From contig JADFRG010000013.1 of NCBI GenBank assembly GCA_022561385.1, forward strand, positions 1-64,000: a stretch of 64,000 bases of DNA, written 5' to 3'. Positions within the stretch are counted from its first letter, which is position 1. Every line of letters starts with the position of its first letter. This document shows, in pieces, positions 1-10,113 of this stretch. The notes under the pieces are model-generated. The model made no database searches. It saw only the letters and a program-made list of their open reading frames with translations, and had not been told where the DNA came from. Made by a program: the position numbers and the translations under genes. This DNA comes from Chloroflexota bacterium. Lineage in GTDB: Bacteria > Chloroflexota > Anaerolineae > Anaerolineales > E44-bin32.

Positions 1-214
1 TCGGCGCGTTCTCATTTGGCTTCGGGACCTGGGGTGCGATTGTGGCATTTGCCTACTTGGAGAAAGGAGATCGGACCGCCTGGCAGGTGATGTGGCCATG
101 CCGATCGTTCGGGGCATCGCGGCCGCGATCTTCTTCTTACGGAAAGCTGCAGGGTTCGGAGGATTCTACGTGGGTGCGGTATTGATCGCACTTGTCGGCC
201 AGGTCTGGTTGTAA
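1..214 (+). CDS. C-terminal fragment of a hydrophobic protein, possibly frameshifted
   Basis: The window opens inside a hydrophobic reading frame that cannot be followed as one ORF. Frame 3 (from base 3) gives a glycine-rich membrane-like stretch up to about base 95. Frame 2 then gives a second hydrophobic segment, from an ATG at 98 to the TAA at 212-214, ending in VGQVWL. The switch falls near base 95, so this is either a frameshifted membrane protein or two overlapping genes. The start lies outside the window. I do not recognise the family. Confidence 0.3.
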   Translation, partial: RRVLIWLRDLGCDCGICLLGERRSDRLAGDVAMPIVRGIAAAIFFLRKAAGFGGFYVGAVLIALVGQVWL

Positions 215-286
215 CCGCCGATATTCAGGCCAATTCCAATATGGCCGAATAGCACCAGTGTATGTTCGCTCACGCAGCACCACCCT

Positions 287-1516
287 TCAGCGGGATCCCT
301 GAAATCCACGAGTGGGGCGGATAATCTCCCAAATTACACGCGGCGAGAAGGCCAGCGCCGGGCTGGCATTACCGAAGCTGACACTAATCAGGGTCTCCAG
401 CGCGCCTTTATTGCCAAAATTGCGTCCATAAATGCGATTGAGCACCGGTCGGTTGAAATACAAGCGGCGGGCCCAGGTCATGAGCACAAACAGTTTGTGG
501 AAGCGCCCATTGACTCTGCGAACATACTTGCGAAGGGTTGCAGGGGTCCAGGATAAGCCGGATGACAAAACTTCACCGATAACTTCGGCCGCGATTTGGC
601 CCGATTCGAGCGCATAGTCAATTCCCTCTCCGGTGAGCGGGTTTACAAGCCCGATCGCCTCCCCGACGGCAACCACGCCTGGCCGGACCTTTGGCACGCG
701 GTGAAAGTCCACTCGCAGCGGATAACTGCGAATCGGACCGATCATGTCGGCTCCGGCCAGTATCTGCCGCAATCGCGGATGATTGGCCACTAACCGCTCG
801 AAGCCCACTCGCGGGGAGGGGTGCACCCGGCCCAAGTAACCCATGCCGACGTTGGCCGTCGTCGGCGAGGTGGGGAACATCCAACCATACCCGGGCAACG
901 ATATGTGGCCAAAGTAAAACTCGAGCTGCCGGTCGATATCGGCTACGTTCTCATAATAGGCTCGCGCGGCAACCATCAAACTCGGCCGCGCAGGCAGCAG
1001 ACCAACGGTTTGCATTAGCTTCATCGCCGCTCCGGTTGCAATCACCATCCCCCGGGCGCGCAGCTCCCGCACCCGGCCGGCGTGCCTGACCCGGAGATTC
1101 ACCGAGCCGTCGACCTCCTGCACGAAATCCACAACCGCACTTTGCCCCTGAAATTTAGCGCCGGCTTGAACAGCACGCTGTTGCATTGCAACGTCCAAGA
1201 TCAAGCGCGGCACCACGAGGCCATAGGCCGGCAGCCCCCGCGTGGTCGGGACGGAGGTTTCAACCTGGTTGCCATTTGGCGCAAAAAAGCGAAGCATCTC
1301 AGCTACCTGTGTAGTTGCCTTGAGGTCGTCAAGCAAACCCATCTGATCGAGGATATGGAGCGCGCGAGGGGTGAGACCGTCGCCGCAGGTTTTATCGCGC
1401 GGAAAGTCCGACTTGTCGACCAAGAGCACGTCAATGCCTTGTATCGCTAGAAAATATGCGGTCGCAGACCCGGCTGGCCCGGCGCCGACCACAATCACTT
1501 CATGTTGTTCGGTCAT
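287..1516 (-). CDS. Geranylgeranyl-reductase family FAD-dependent oxidoreductase
   Basis: A 409-aa flavoprotein. The N-terminal Rossmann motif GAGPAGSA (residues 11-18) binds the ADP part of FAD. The following DKSDFPRDKTCGDGLTPRA region is typical of the geranylgeranyl reductase/ChlP family, and a second FAD contact is visible as VGEAIGLVNPLTGEGI near residue 285. Family members reduce prenyl double bonds in geranylgeranyl chains of lipids, chlorophyll or menaquinone. Which substrate applies here cannot be read from sequence. The gene lies 340 bp from a squalene-synthase-like gene on the same strand, which fits an isoprenoid-lipid role. Length is normal for the family. Confidence 0.85.
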   Translation of the reverse strand: MTEQHEVIVVGAGPAGSATAYFLAIQGIDVLLVDKSDFPRDKTCGDGLTPRALHILDQMGLLDDLKATTQVAEMLRFFAPNGNQVETSVPTTRGLPAYGLVVPRLILDVAMQQRAVQAGAKFQGQSAVVDFVQEVDGSVNLRVRHAGRVRELRARGMVIATGAAMKLMQTVGLLPARPSLMVAARAYYENVADIDRQLEFYFGHISLPGYGWMFPTSPTTANVGMGYLGRVHPSPRVGFERLVANHPRLRQILAGADMIGPIRSYPLRVDFHRVPKVRPGVVAVGEAIGLVNPLTGEGIDYALESGQIAAEVIGEVLSSGLSWTPATLRKYVRRVNGRFHKLFVLMTWARRLYFNRPVLNRIYGRNFGNKGALETLISVSFGNASPALAFSPRVIWEIIRPTRGFQGSR

Positions 1517-1854
1517 AGGGGCCTACAAACTCTTGTCACGATGACGCTCACTCGTCTCAAACGATGCCGTGTGTTTGCGGCGATGGGTAGTGGCGAACCC
1601 AATAGTCCCCACCGCCTCTCGGTGGATGTCGATCTTTGTGGCTTAGAACCTACAAAGCTGGGACAATTTAGGCGGCGCGTATCGCCTTGAGCGGTATCCT
1701 TTGGGGCCAAATTGACCACGGCACAGCTATCCGATCGAATCTTCTCGGCCTCAGAAGGAGAAATCCTTGCCGATCAGCCACGTAGACTTCGCTTCGCTAC
1801 TTACTCGACGACTGGAGTTCGCACCTTGACGAATGTATGTCGAGCCGGTGAGCC
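1517..1854. other. Intergenic region, no gene seen
   Basis: About 340 bases between two minus-strand isoprenoid genes. Short open frames of 60-70 codons exist on both strands but have no ribosome-binding site, no family resemblance and biased composition. I see no convincing promoter or terminator. Confidence 0.5.
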
Positions 1855-2931
1855 TTACGCCGTCTCTGGGAGTGCGCCGAACTTCTCATGAATGACCCCC
1901 TTGGGAAGCGGCCTCGCAACCAGGTCAAATAACAGATTCAAGATTTTGTCGTGCCCTACCCAAAGATTGGTCAATAAAACGGTGGCCTTAACACTACGCC
2001 TTGAAATCTTGACTTCCTGGCCGCTGCTGAAATCGCGATGTGCATCAATCTTCCTCAGTGTGAGAACCGCCATACCTATAGTCCACAGGCAAAATTGGCG
2101 GATCCCTTTTTCATGTTTGGGGATCAAGAGCGTATAACGCAAGGCATTTCCCAGATGAGTCCTGGCTACCCCGATCAAATCGATCAAGCCCTCACTGAAA
2201 CCCTCGATTTTTTTTCCGGGAGCAAGTTCGCGCAGGTCCACGTTGTATCGGCGAAAGATATCGCGCGGCAGCCAGCATGCACCTCTCCGATGATCTTCCC
2301 AGATATCCTTGAGAATGTTGGTCATTTGAAGGCCCTGGCCGAATGAGAGCGCCAACTGCATAAGTATGGTCCGGTGCCTATTGATGTCCTCCGAGTAATC
2401 ACAGAACAATTCAGTCAGCATTTCGCCTACGACACCCGCCGCGTAGTAACAGTAACTGTCCATATCGGCTAAGTTTTCGAGCCCATTCAGGGTTTCAGCA
2501 TCCTGGTAACGGGCCATACCCTCCGCCATGATCTTTACGCAGCGTGACAAAGCAGCACGTTGTCTGGGGTTGAAACCATGCGCGATGCGGATCACAGTCG
2601 CCGTATTGGCCACTAAGTCGCGTTCCGCGTGCGAGGCCCCATTCCACAACCGCGAATGCAGTGACTCGGCGAATTTAGCGGCCGTTTCGCGGCCAGCAAC
2701 TACCGCCGTGAACTGCTCAGCAAATTCTCGCTTGTCGTCGGCGGCCAGTTCCTTATCGTCTTCGATGGTGTCGACAATGCGACACAGCAGATAGGCATTT
2801 CCGACGACATGCGATAAGGAGGTCGGCAACCGCGGAATGGTGAGTGCGAAGGTACGCGAAACGCCCTGTAGGATATGTTCCTGATAGGCTTGATCCGCCC
2901 GGTGAATTGTTTCGAGGGGTAGGGAGCTCAT
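1855..2931 (-). CDS. Squalene/phytoene synthase family protein, squalene-synthase-like
   Basis: A 358-aa head-to-head prenyl transferase. The first aspartate-rich motif is in the segment RIVDTIEDD (about residues 51-59). The second is in QMTNILKDIWED (about residues 202-213). The substrate-binding SRTFALTIPRLP segment is near residue 25. This arrangement, and a C-terminus with a hydrophobic helix, look closer to the one-enzyme squalene synthase (farnesyl diphosphate farnesyltransferase) than to the HpnC/HpnD pair. The expected reaction is condensation of two farnesyl diphosphates to squalene via presqualene diphosphate. Phytoene synthase remains possible, since the families share all motifs. 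Confidence 0.82.
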   Translation of the reverse strand: MSSLPLETIHRADQAYQEHILQGVSRTFALTIPRLPTSLSHVVGNAYLLCRIVDTIEDDKELAADDKREFAEQFTAVVAGRETAAKFAESLHSRLWNGASHAERDLVANTATVIRIAHGFNPRQRAALSRCVKIMAEGMARYQDAETLNGLENLADMDSYCYYAAGVVGEMLTELFCDYSEDINRHRTILMQLALSFGQGLQMTNILKDIWEDHRRGACWLPRDIFRRYNVDLRELAPGKKIEGFSEGLIDLIGVARTHLGNALRYTLLIPKHEKGIRQFCLWTIGMAVLTLRKIDAHRDFSSGQEVKISRRSVKATVLLTNLWVGHDKILNLLFDLVARPLPKGVIHEKFGALPETA

Positions 2932-3093
2932 GTTTGGCGTGATGTAATGTTACCAAGAACTAGACATAACAACGACGCATCTGACCTACTGTTCGTGGCG
3001 TGGGGAGCCTCGCTGGACGGTCTGCGCCCGGCGATACTAACAATGTTGGGCAGAGCCAGCGCCGGGAACAGGAGCCACAAAATCGCACCCAGG

Positions 3094-3166
3094 CGCCCCC
3101 GGAGAGACTCGAACTCCCAACCTACGCATTCGAAGTGCGGCGCTCTATCCGTTGAGCTACGGGGGC
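3094..3166 (-). tRNA. tRNA-Arg(TCG)
   Basis: The reverse complement folds as a complete 73-nt tRNA. The acceptor stem pairs GCCCCCG with CGGGGGC, the D-arm is followed by an anticodon loop CTTCGAA (anticodon TCG, reading CGA), and the T-arm carries GTTCGAGTC. The discriminator base is G. The 3' CCA is not encoded (CCT follows). The first anticodon-stem pair is a C-T mismatch, which is tolerable. Confidence 0.95.
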
Positions 3167-3174
3167 TCGGGGCG

Positions 3175-3180
3175 ATTATA
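3175..3180 (-). promoter_or_regulatory. -10 box of tRNA-Arg
   Basis: A perfect TATAAT on the minus strand ends 8 nt before the tRNA 5' end, so transcription would start 1-2 nt upstream of the mature tRNA. No good -35 hexamer is visible at 16-18 nt spacing. Confidence 0.6.
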
Positions 3181-3371
3181 CAATAGCGCTTGACGGCTCA
3201 CTTGCAGAGATCGATCACTTAGCTGCATCCATCCACCGCACCTAGATTCGAGTGGCGATCCCAAGGGGCTAGCCGCACTGTGGCCCACGCCCATGGACGT
3301 TGGCTCGTGGCCTTAGATTCAGACTGGATTATGGTAAGCTCCGCGGCCAGTACCACCCTGAAAGGAAGACA

Positions 3372-4349
3372 TTGACTACGGATACCAAAGTTTCTCTGCG
3401 CAGGTTAGGACAGACAAACATCCAGGTTACGCCAATCGGGCTGGGGGTGATGCAATTTGCTGGCGGCGGAAAAGGGATCATGGGCAGGATGTACCGCAAC
3501 CTCACAACGCAGGAGAAAAACGCAATTGTCGGAGCCGCGCTAGAGGGAGGGATCAACTGGTTTGATACGGCTGAAATGTACGGCTTTGGGCACTCAGAGC
3601 AGGGTCTATCCACGGCCCTAAAGGCCGCTCAGGTCGAGGACGATGAGGTTGTCGTTGCCACCAAATGGTTCCCGTTCCTTAGAACGGCGGGGAACCTTTC
3701 CAAGACCATCAACGATCGAATCCGCCATATGGATGGATATCCCATCGATCTCTATATGGTGCATCACCCATGGAGCTTCTCCTCTCCAGAAGCGGAGATG
3801 GAGGCGATGGCGGATTTGGTGGAGGCGGAACAGATTCGCTCTGTGGGAGTCAGCAACTTCAGCGCGGATCGCATGCGACGGGCTCACCGGGCACTTCAAA
3901 AGCGCGGCTTATCACTGGCCGCCAACCAGGTGCACTACAGCCTGATTCATCGCCGCATCGAGACGAATGGAATTCTGGAGACCGCCAAGGAATTGGGGAT
4001 CACAATCATCGCATACATGCCGCTGGGGTACGGGATGTTGACCGGAAAATATCACAAAAGCCCCGAATTGGTTCGTAAATCCAGTTTCTTTCGGAGGAAG
4101 ATGATCCGCCGGAATTTGGAGCGCAGCCGACCCGTGGTCAACGCATTGGAAGAGATCGCTTCCCGATACGGGGTCACGCCCGGCCAGGTGGCGCTCAACT
4201 GGCTCGTGAATTTTCATGGAGAATCAGTGGTTGCAATCCCGGGCGCCACCGAAGCGGAGCATGCCCGGCAGTCATCGGGTGCCTTGCATTTCACGTTGAC
4301 CGAGGAGGAGCGATCTGTGTTGGATGAGGTGACGCGAGAGTTCCGCTAG
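3372..4349 (+). CDS. Aldo/keto reductase
   Basis: An NADPH-dependent (beta/alpha)8 aldo/keto reductase of 325 aa. The start chosen is the TTG at 3372, preceded by AAAGGAAG. A longer in-frame version from 3300 would add 24 residues that do not resemble the family. Visible family features are LGVMQFAGG near the N-terminus, the catalytic DTAEMYG tyrosine motif, a catalytic lysine in VVATKWFPF, VHHPWSFSS, the SVGVSNFSADRM motif and a C-terminal VVAIPGATEAEHARQ cofactor segment. Substrate unknown. It stands alone between tRNA-Arg and a convergent response regulator. Confidence 0.88.
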   Translation: MTTDTKVSLRRLGQTNIQVTPIGLGVMQFAGGGKGIMGRMYRNLTTQEKNAIVGAALEGGINWFDTAEMYGFGHSEQGLSTALKAAQVEDDEVVVATKWFPFLRTAGNLSKTINDRIRHMDGYPIDLYMVHHPWSFSSPEAEMEAMADLVEAEQIRSVGVSNFSADRMRRAHRALQKRGLSLAANQVHYSLIHRRIETNGILETAKELGITIIAYMPLGYGMLTGKYHKSPELVRKSSFFRRKMIRRNLERSRPVVNALEEIASRYGVTPGQVALNWLVNFHGESVVAIPGATEAEHARQSSGALHFTLTEEERSVLDEVTREFR

Positions 4350-4695
4350 CGGATAACCAGGTGAAGACGGTCAGCAAGGGCGACCCACTGGGTGGCCCTT
4401 GAGATTCAGATTACCAGGGGCGATTGCTCAGGAAAGCCAGGGAATTTGTGGCGCACGCGATGATGCCCGTCAGCAGCTACCGTCGCGCCTTCGACGGCGA
4501 CTACTCTTACTCGATGGTCTTGCAGCTCCGTCAACTCGGAGGCCGATGCCCTGGGCATTCAACGTCTCCACAAAGGCGGCAGCATTATATGAGACGGAAG
4601 GGCTTGAGCAGCCCAGTAAATCTGTCCGTATAGATCCACGTGAGTGCGGGCGGCGGAGAACTGGATGCGCTCCCCTGAACCTAGGTCGTAATTCC
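4350..4695. other. Intergenic region with a weak hairpin
   Basis: About 345 bases between convergent genes. It begins with an inverted repeat at 4376-4400 (AAGGGCGACCC, 3-nt loop, GGGTGGCCCTT, one mismatch), which may end the aldo/keto reductase transcript but lacks a T-tract. The remainder holds no gene that I can support. Confidence 0.45.
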
Positions 4696-5067
4696 CTAGA
4701 CTGTCAGGGCTTGCTGCACCGCTTCGATGAGCTCTCCCTTTGAAACCGGCTTGAGAAGATACGTGTCCGCACCGGCCTCAAGGCCCTCGTGGACCTCATC
4801 AAGCTGCGATCGGGCCGAGACGATCACAATGGGGATACTTGCCAGATTGGGCTCGCCTCGCACGTACCTACAAAGCTCCAATCCGGAGGCCTCCGGCATC
4901 ATGATATCGACAAGCATCAAGTCGACCGGCTCTTCCTGGAGGGCGGTTTTCGCACTGCGCACGTCGTGCACAACCCTCACCCGATAACCTTCCATTTCAA
5001 GCATCATCCGGAAGAGTTCGGTCACACTGACCTCGTCGTCCACTACCAGAATTTTCTGCTGGGGCAT
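4696..5067 (-). CDS. Single-domain response regulator (CheY-like receiver)
   Basis: The 123 residues make one receiver domain and nothing else. The acidic pocket is D10/D11, the phospho-acceptor is D54 in LVDIMMP, the conserved Ser/Thr position is S84, and the conserved lysine is K106 in LLKPVS. With no output domain it must act by protein contact, as CheY or Spo0F do. No kinase is adjacent. The divergent gene starts 67 bp away, and a TATACT -10-like box at 5078-5083 lies just upstream of the start codon. Confidence 0.9.
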   Translation of the reverse strand: MPQQKILVVDDEVSVTELFRMMLEMEGYRVRVVHDVRSAKTALQEEPVDLMLVDIMMPEASGLELCRYVRGEPNLASIPIVIVSARSQLDEVHEGLEAGADTYLLKPVSKGELIEAVQQALTV

Positions 5068-5134
5068 ATTCTATTCAAGTATACGATGGCGCCCCAACTA
5101 ACGCACACGGGAGGCTCGTCGTTGGGTTAATATT

Positions 5135-5767
5135 GTGACTGTGGCCAACCTAATTACGATTATTCGATTTCCGCTGCTGCTTGGTTTCCTGCTGATGATT
5201 TATCTCGGGAATCCTGGCATACAGCTGGCGAGTGTGCCTTATCTGTTCTTAGCCCTTCTGCTCGACACATTGGACGGAGTCATTGCCAGGCGAACGGGGA
5301 CAACCTCCCTGATGGGCAGCGTGCTCGATATCGCAACCGACCGCACCTACGAGCTGGTGTTGTGGATAGTGCTGGCCGACCTGGGGACGATATCCGTCGC
5401 GGTTCCGCTGATTGTTATCGCCCGAACTACGCTTACCGACGCCATTCGGAGCATCGGCGTGAGGCAGGGCAAAGCTCCCTTTGAGCAGCAGGGATCCAGG
5501 CTGGGCCATTTCCTGGTCAGCTCGCCCTGGATGCGATCCGGATACAGCATCAGCAAGATCGTGGCTTTCTGTGGGCTCACTCTTGGCTTCGCCCTTTCGG
5601 GCTTTCCAGAGGCGAGCGATCTCCAAGCTGCTTCGGATCCGATCCTACGCGTTTCGGAGATCGTGGCCTGGGTGGCCGTGGGGTTCTCCCTCGTTCGAGG
5701 CACGCCCGTGATTCTCTCGGGTTACCGACGGGTGCGTGGATGGGAGGAAGCCGCAATGCCCCGATGA
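5135..5767 (+). CDS. CDP-alcohol phosphatidyltransferase (PgsA-like)
   Basis: A 210-aa integral membrane enzyme with several hydrophobic helices. The family signature D-x2-DG-x2-AR-x8-G-x3-D-x3-D is intact, running from DTLDGVIARR to GSVLDIATD. Such enzymes swap CMP of CDP-diacylglycerol for an alcohol headgroup, such as glycerol-3-phosphate or inositol-phosphate. The GTG start at 5135 is chosen because the signature lies at the usual distance from it. The stop overlaps the start of the acyltransferase gene (ATGA), so the two are probably translationally coupled. A PgsA/acyltransferase pair is known from actinobacterial phosphatidylinositol-mannoside loci; that function here is inference. Confidence 0.88.
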   Translation: MTVANLITIIRFPLLLGFLLMIYLGNPGIQLASVPYLFLALLLDTLDGVIARRTGTTSLMGSVLDIATDRTYELVLWIVLADLGTISVAVPLIVIARTTLTDAIRSIGVRQGKAPFEQQGSRLGHFLVSSPWMRSGYSISKIVAFCGLTLGFALSGFPEASDLQAASDPILRVSEIVAWVAVGFSLVRGTPVILSGYRRVRGWEEAAMPR

Positions 5768-6672
5768 GCCTGGTTTCAATCGCCAACACCCGCTGGGGAC
5801 CGAATGCCGCCAAGTGGCTGGTGCGAGTACTGCCCAGGCGGTTCATACTCTGGGTTGCGGATCGCATCGCGGGTCGAGTCGCGCGGCAGAAGGACACCGC
5901 TATGGTGGCCGCATTGCGGAGCAATCAGTCGGTCGTGCAGGGGCTTCCGGAGGACGACCCGAAGATTCTGGAGACCGTGGAGGCGATAATTCGCAACACG
6001 ATTCGCAGCTACGTCTCGCTCTTCGATGTCATGGATGGCGGGCATGAGGCTTTGGCTAAGATCGCGCATCCGGACAAAGGTTTGCTTGAAAAAATCGACG
6101 AAATCTTGGCGCAGGACAGGGGGATGCTGTACGTTGGAGCTCACACAGTCGGGTTGGACCACCTGCTGATCTACATGGGAGGGCTCGATTACCCAACTCA
6201 AGTGCTAGCGTATCCGGAGGTTTTGCCGAGTTACCAGGCTCAGAATGATCTTCGTCGCAGTTTCGGCATGAACCTGTCGCCCGTCAGCTATCGGTCGCTG
6301 CGCGAAGCGATTACCTACCTGAGAAATGGGGGGGTAGTCATCACCGCCGCCGATCGACCGGATGAATCGGGGGCTTTCCTGGAATTCTTCGGAAAGCGAG
6401 CCTGGCTGCCCGTGGGACACGCGCGACTGGCACTTAAGACCAACGCGCCAATCATGGTGGGGGTTACCTACATTACCGATGGCGGTCGCTACCGCGCGAA
6501 GACCTTGACCGTCATCGAACCGGAACAATTTGTAGGACACGCGGAGCCGGAAAAGGCGCTGGCCCAGGCGGTCATTCATGAGCTCGAAGGATTCATTCGG
6601 GATCATCCGTCCGAATGGTGGATGTTCCACCGTGTGTGGCCAGACGGCAACGATGAATTAGGCGAGCGGTAG
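5764..6672 (+). CDS. LpxL/HtrB-type lipid acyltransferase
   Basis: A 302-aa lysophospholipid acyltransferase-superfamily protein. The start at 5764 overlaps the PgsA stop by 4 nt. The expected catalytic HxxxxD motif is only approximated, by HTVGLDHLL near residue 125 (H-T-V-G-L-D). The C-terminal EWWMFHRVWP motif is characteristic of the LpxL/HtrB and PatA branch. It would transfer an acyl chain onto a lipid-linked sugar or polyol at the cytoplasmic membrane. No lipid A genes are in the window, so a PatA-like role on a phosphatidylinositol or glycolipid made with the upstream enzyme is more likely than lipid A acylation. Confidence 0.82.
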   Translation: MSLVSIANTRWGPNAAKWLVRVLPRRFILWVADRIAGRVARQKDTAMVAALRSNQSVVQGLPEDDPKILETVEAIIRNTIRSYVSLFDVMDGGHEALAKIAHPDKGLLEKIDEILAQDRGMLYVGAHTVGLDHLLIYMGGLDYPTQVLAYPEVLPSYQAQNDLRRSFGMNLSPVSYRSLREAITYLRNGGVVITAADRPDESGAFLEFFGKRAWLPVGHARLALKTNAPIMVGVTYITDGGRYRAKTLTVIEPEQFVGHAEPEKALAQAVIHELEGFIRDHPSEWWMFHRVWPDGNDELGER

Positions 6673-8706
<2,034 letters not shown>

Positions 8707-8742
8707 TCAGAAAGAGGCGTGGGGGATTCAATTTCAATTGGT

Positions 8743-10110
8743 TCATGAATCCGGCGAGCCCGCTTCCGAGCTGATTTTGGCCCGCATGGACAGCCGCAGC
8801 GCGTGTCGATGCAAGCGCCGCAGGCGATCCGCCCCGTCCTTGTCGTTAGACTGCTCCAGACGCTGGCTGGTCGTGAGGAGCGCCCCCAATAGCTGATCGT
8901 CAATTAGATCCAAGGAATCACCCAGGATGTTTTGAGCTTCTTGTTCGTCATCGGTCTCCAGCACTTGTTGGGCGAGCCGTAAATTTGGCGGCAGGCTGTC
9001 TATAATGGCCGCGTTTATCTTCAGCTCAATATCCTTAAGTTTTGACAGAAGCTGCTGGTCGTCGCTTTCTTCGGCCCCGCGGATGTTGGCTTGAAGAATT
9101 GCCAAGAATAAGTCGTCCACGGCGGGCATAGCCGCCGACAAGGCCTGGTCTAGATCCTCGGCCTGCGCCAGCGAAGCTATCAAGTTGGAGGCTTGCGCCA
9201 GCCGGGCCTCTTGAGCCTTATCTATCTCCTCCGTTTGCCCAAGCAAGTCTGCGCGGAGAGCTTCGAGGCGCTTCGAGTCATCACCTTCGGCCTTATCCAG
9301 GCGCTCCGTGAGTAATTGAAAAAACTGGTAGTCCAGACCCGGCCGCGACAGGCTCACGATGGCCCGCACGTGATTGTCGCTCTCCGCCTCAAGAATCAGG
9401 TCGAGAAGCTTTTCCCGAGTGAGGTCTTCTCCGGCCTCGCGAAGGCTGGCCGCGGCAGATCGGAGATCCGCCTCGCGGGCCGCCAGCCGCTTGCCATAGG
9501 CACTTAATTTCAGCGTAGCTTCAAGCATCTCAGTGGCGGCCGCGCGTGCCGAGTCATCACTCGTGGACTGCAGACTGAGCGCGGCAAGTTGAAAGAAGCC
9601 CTCTTCGAGTTCATCGTCGTGCTCAGCGACAAATCCCTCCAATGAGTCCTGCGGTGTTCCCAGCAGATCCTCGAACAGCCGAATCTTCGACCGCTGAGCG
9701 TCCAGCTCCTCCTTGGTGACGCCATCCTTCTCCAGAATGCGTTCTATCAAGCTCTGCAAAGTCAAAACTGCCTGGGGCTGGAGCAGGTATCCTTTCCTGC
9801 TCTCGGGGGGGAGTGCGTCAATCGCTTGATTGATAGATCGACCGATGATTTTTTCTTGCTCATTCTTCGGGATGCCGAGTTCCAGAGGTATGTAGGTCAG
9901 CAGCAGTTCCTTGCTGGGGTCGTGATAGATAAGCGGAGTTGCCAGCTGACCCTCATATTTGCACACGGGGCATCGAACGAAATTCAGGCTGCCGGAAAGC
10001 AAGCGTGACTTGGCGTTCGGGTCCTGCCCTACATCAACGAGTTGGTGAATATGGGCCTGGATGGGGGAACCGCAGTTCGGGCACTTAACAGCGGAGGCAG
10101 GAGTTACCAT
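8743..10110 (-). CDS. CpXC-domain protein
   Basis: A 455-aa protein. The N-terminal about 180 residues match the CpXC domain: paired zinc-ligand cysteines C10/C13 (CPNC) and C47/C50 (CPVC), followed by the LATPLIYHDPSKELLLTYIP strand region. Residues about 180-455 are long acidic alpha-helices with coiled-coil character and no recognised domain. The CpXC family is common in Chloroflexota and has no assigned function. It is 3 bp downstream of a histidine kinase gene on the same strand, so it is probably co-transcribed with it. Confidence 0.85.
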   Translation of the reverse strand: MVTPASAVKCPNCGSPIQAHIHQLVDVGQDPNAKSRLLSGSLNFVRCPVCKYEGQLATPLIYHDPSKELLLTYIPLELGIPKNEQEKIIGRSINQAIDALPPESRKGYLLQPQAVLTLQSLIERILEKDGVTKEELDAQRSKIRLFEDLLGTPQDSLEGFVAEHDDELEEGFFQLAALSLQSTSDDSARAAATEMLEATLKLSAYGKRLAAREADLRSAAASLREAGEDLTREKLLDLILEAESDNHVRAIVSLSRPGLDYQFFQLLTERLDKAEGDDSKRLEALRADLLGQTEEIDKAQEARLAQASNLIASLAQAEDLDQALSAAMPAVDDLFLAILQANIRGAEESDDQQLLSKLKDIELKINAAIIDSLPPNLRLAQQVLETDDEQEAQNILGDSLDLIDDQLLGALLTTSQRLEQSNDKDGADRLRRLHRHALRLSMRAKISSEAGSPDS

Positions 10111-10113
10111 AGC

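Noticed and set aside
4399-4743. 114-codon frame in the aldo/keto reductase-regulator spacer
   Set aside because: No ribosome site, overlaps the end of the regulator gene and has no family-like features.
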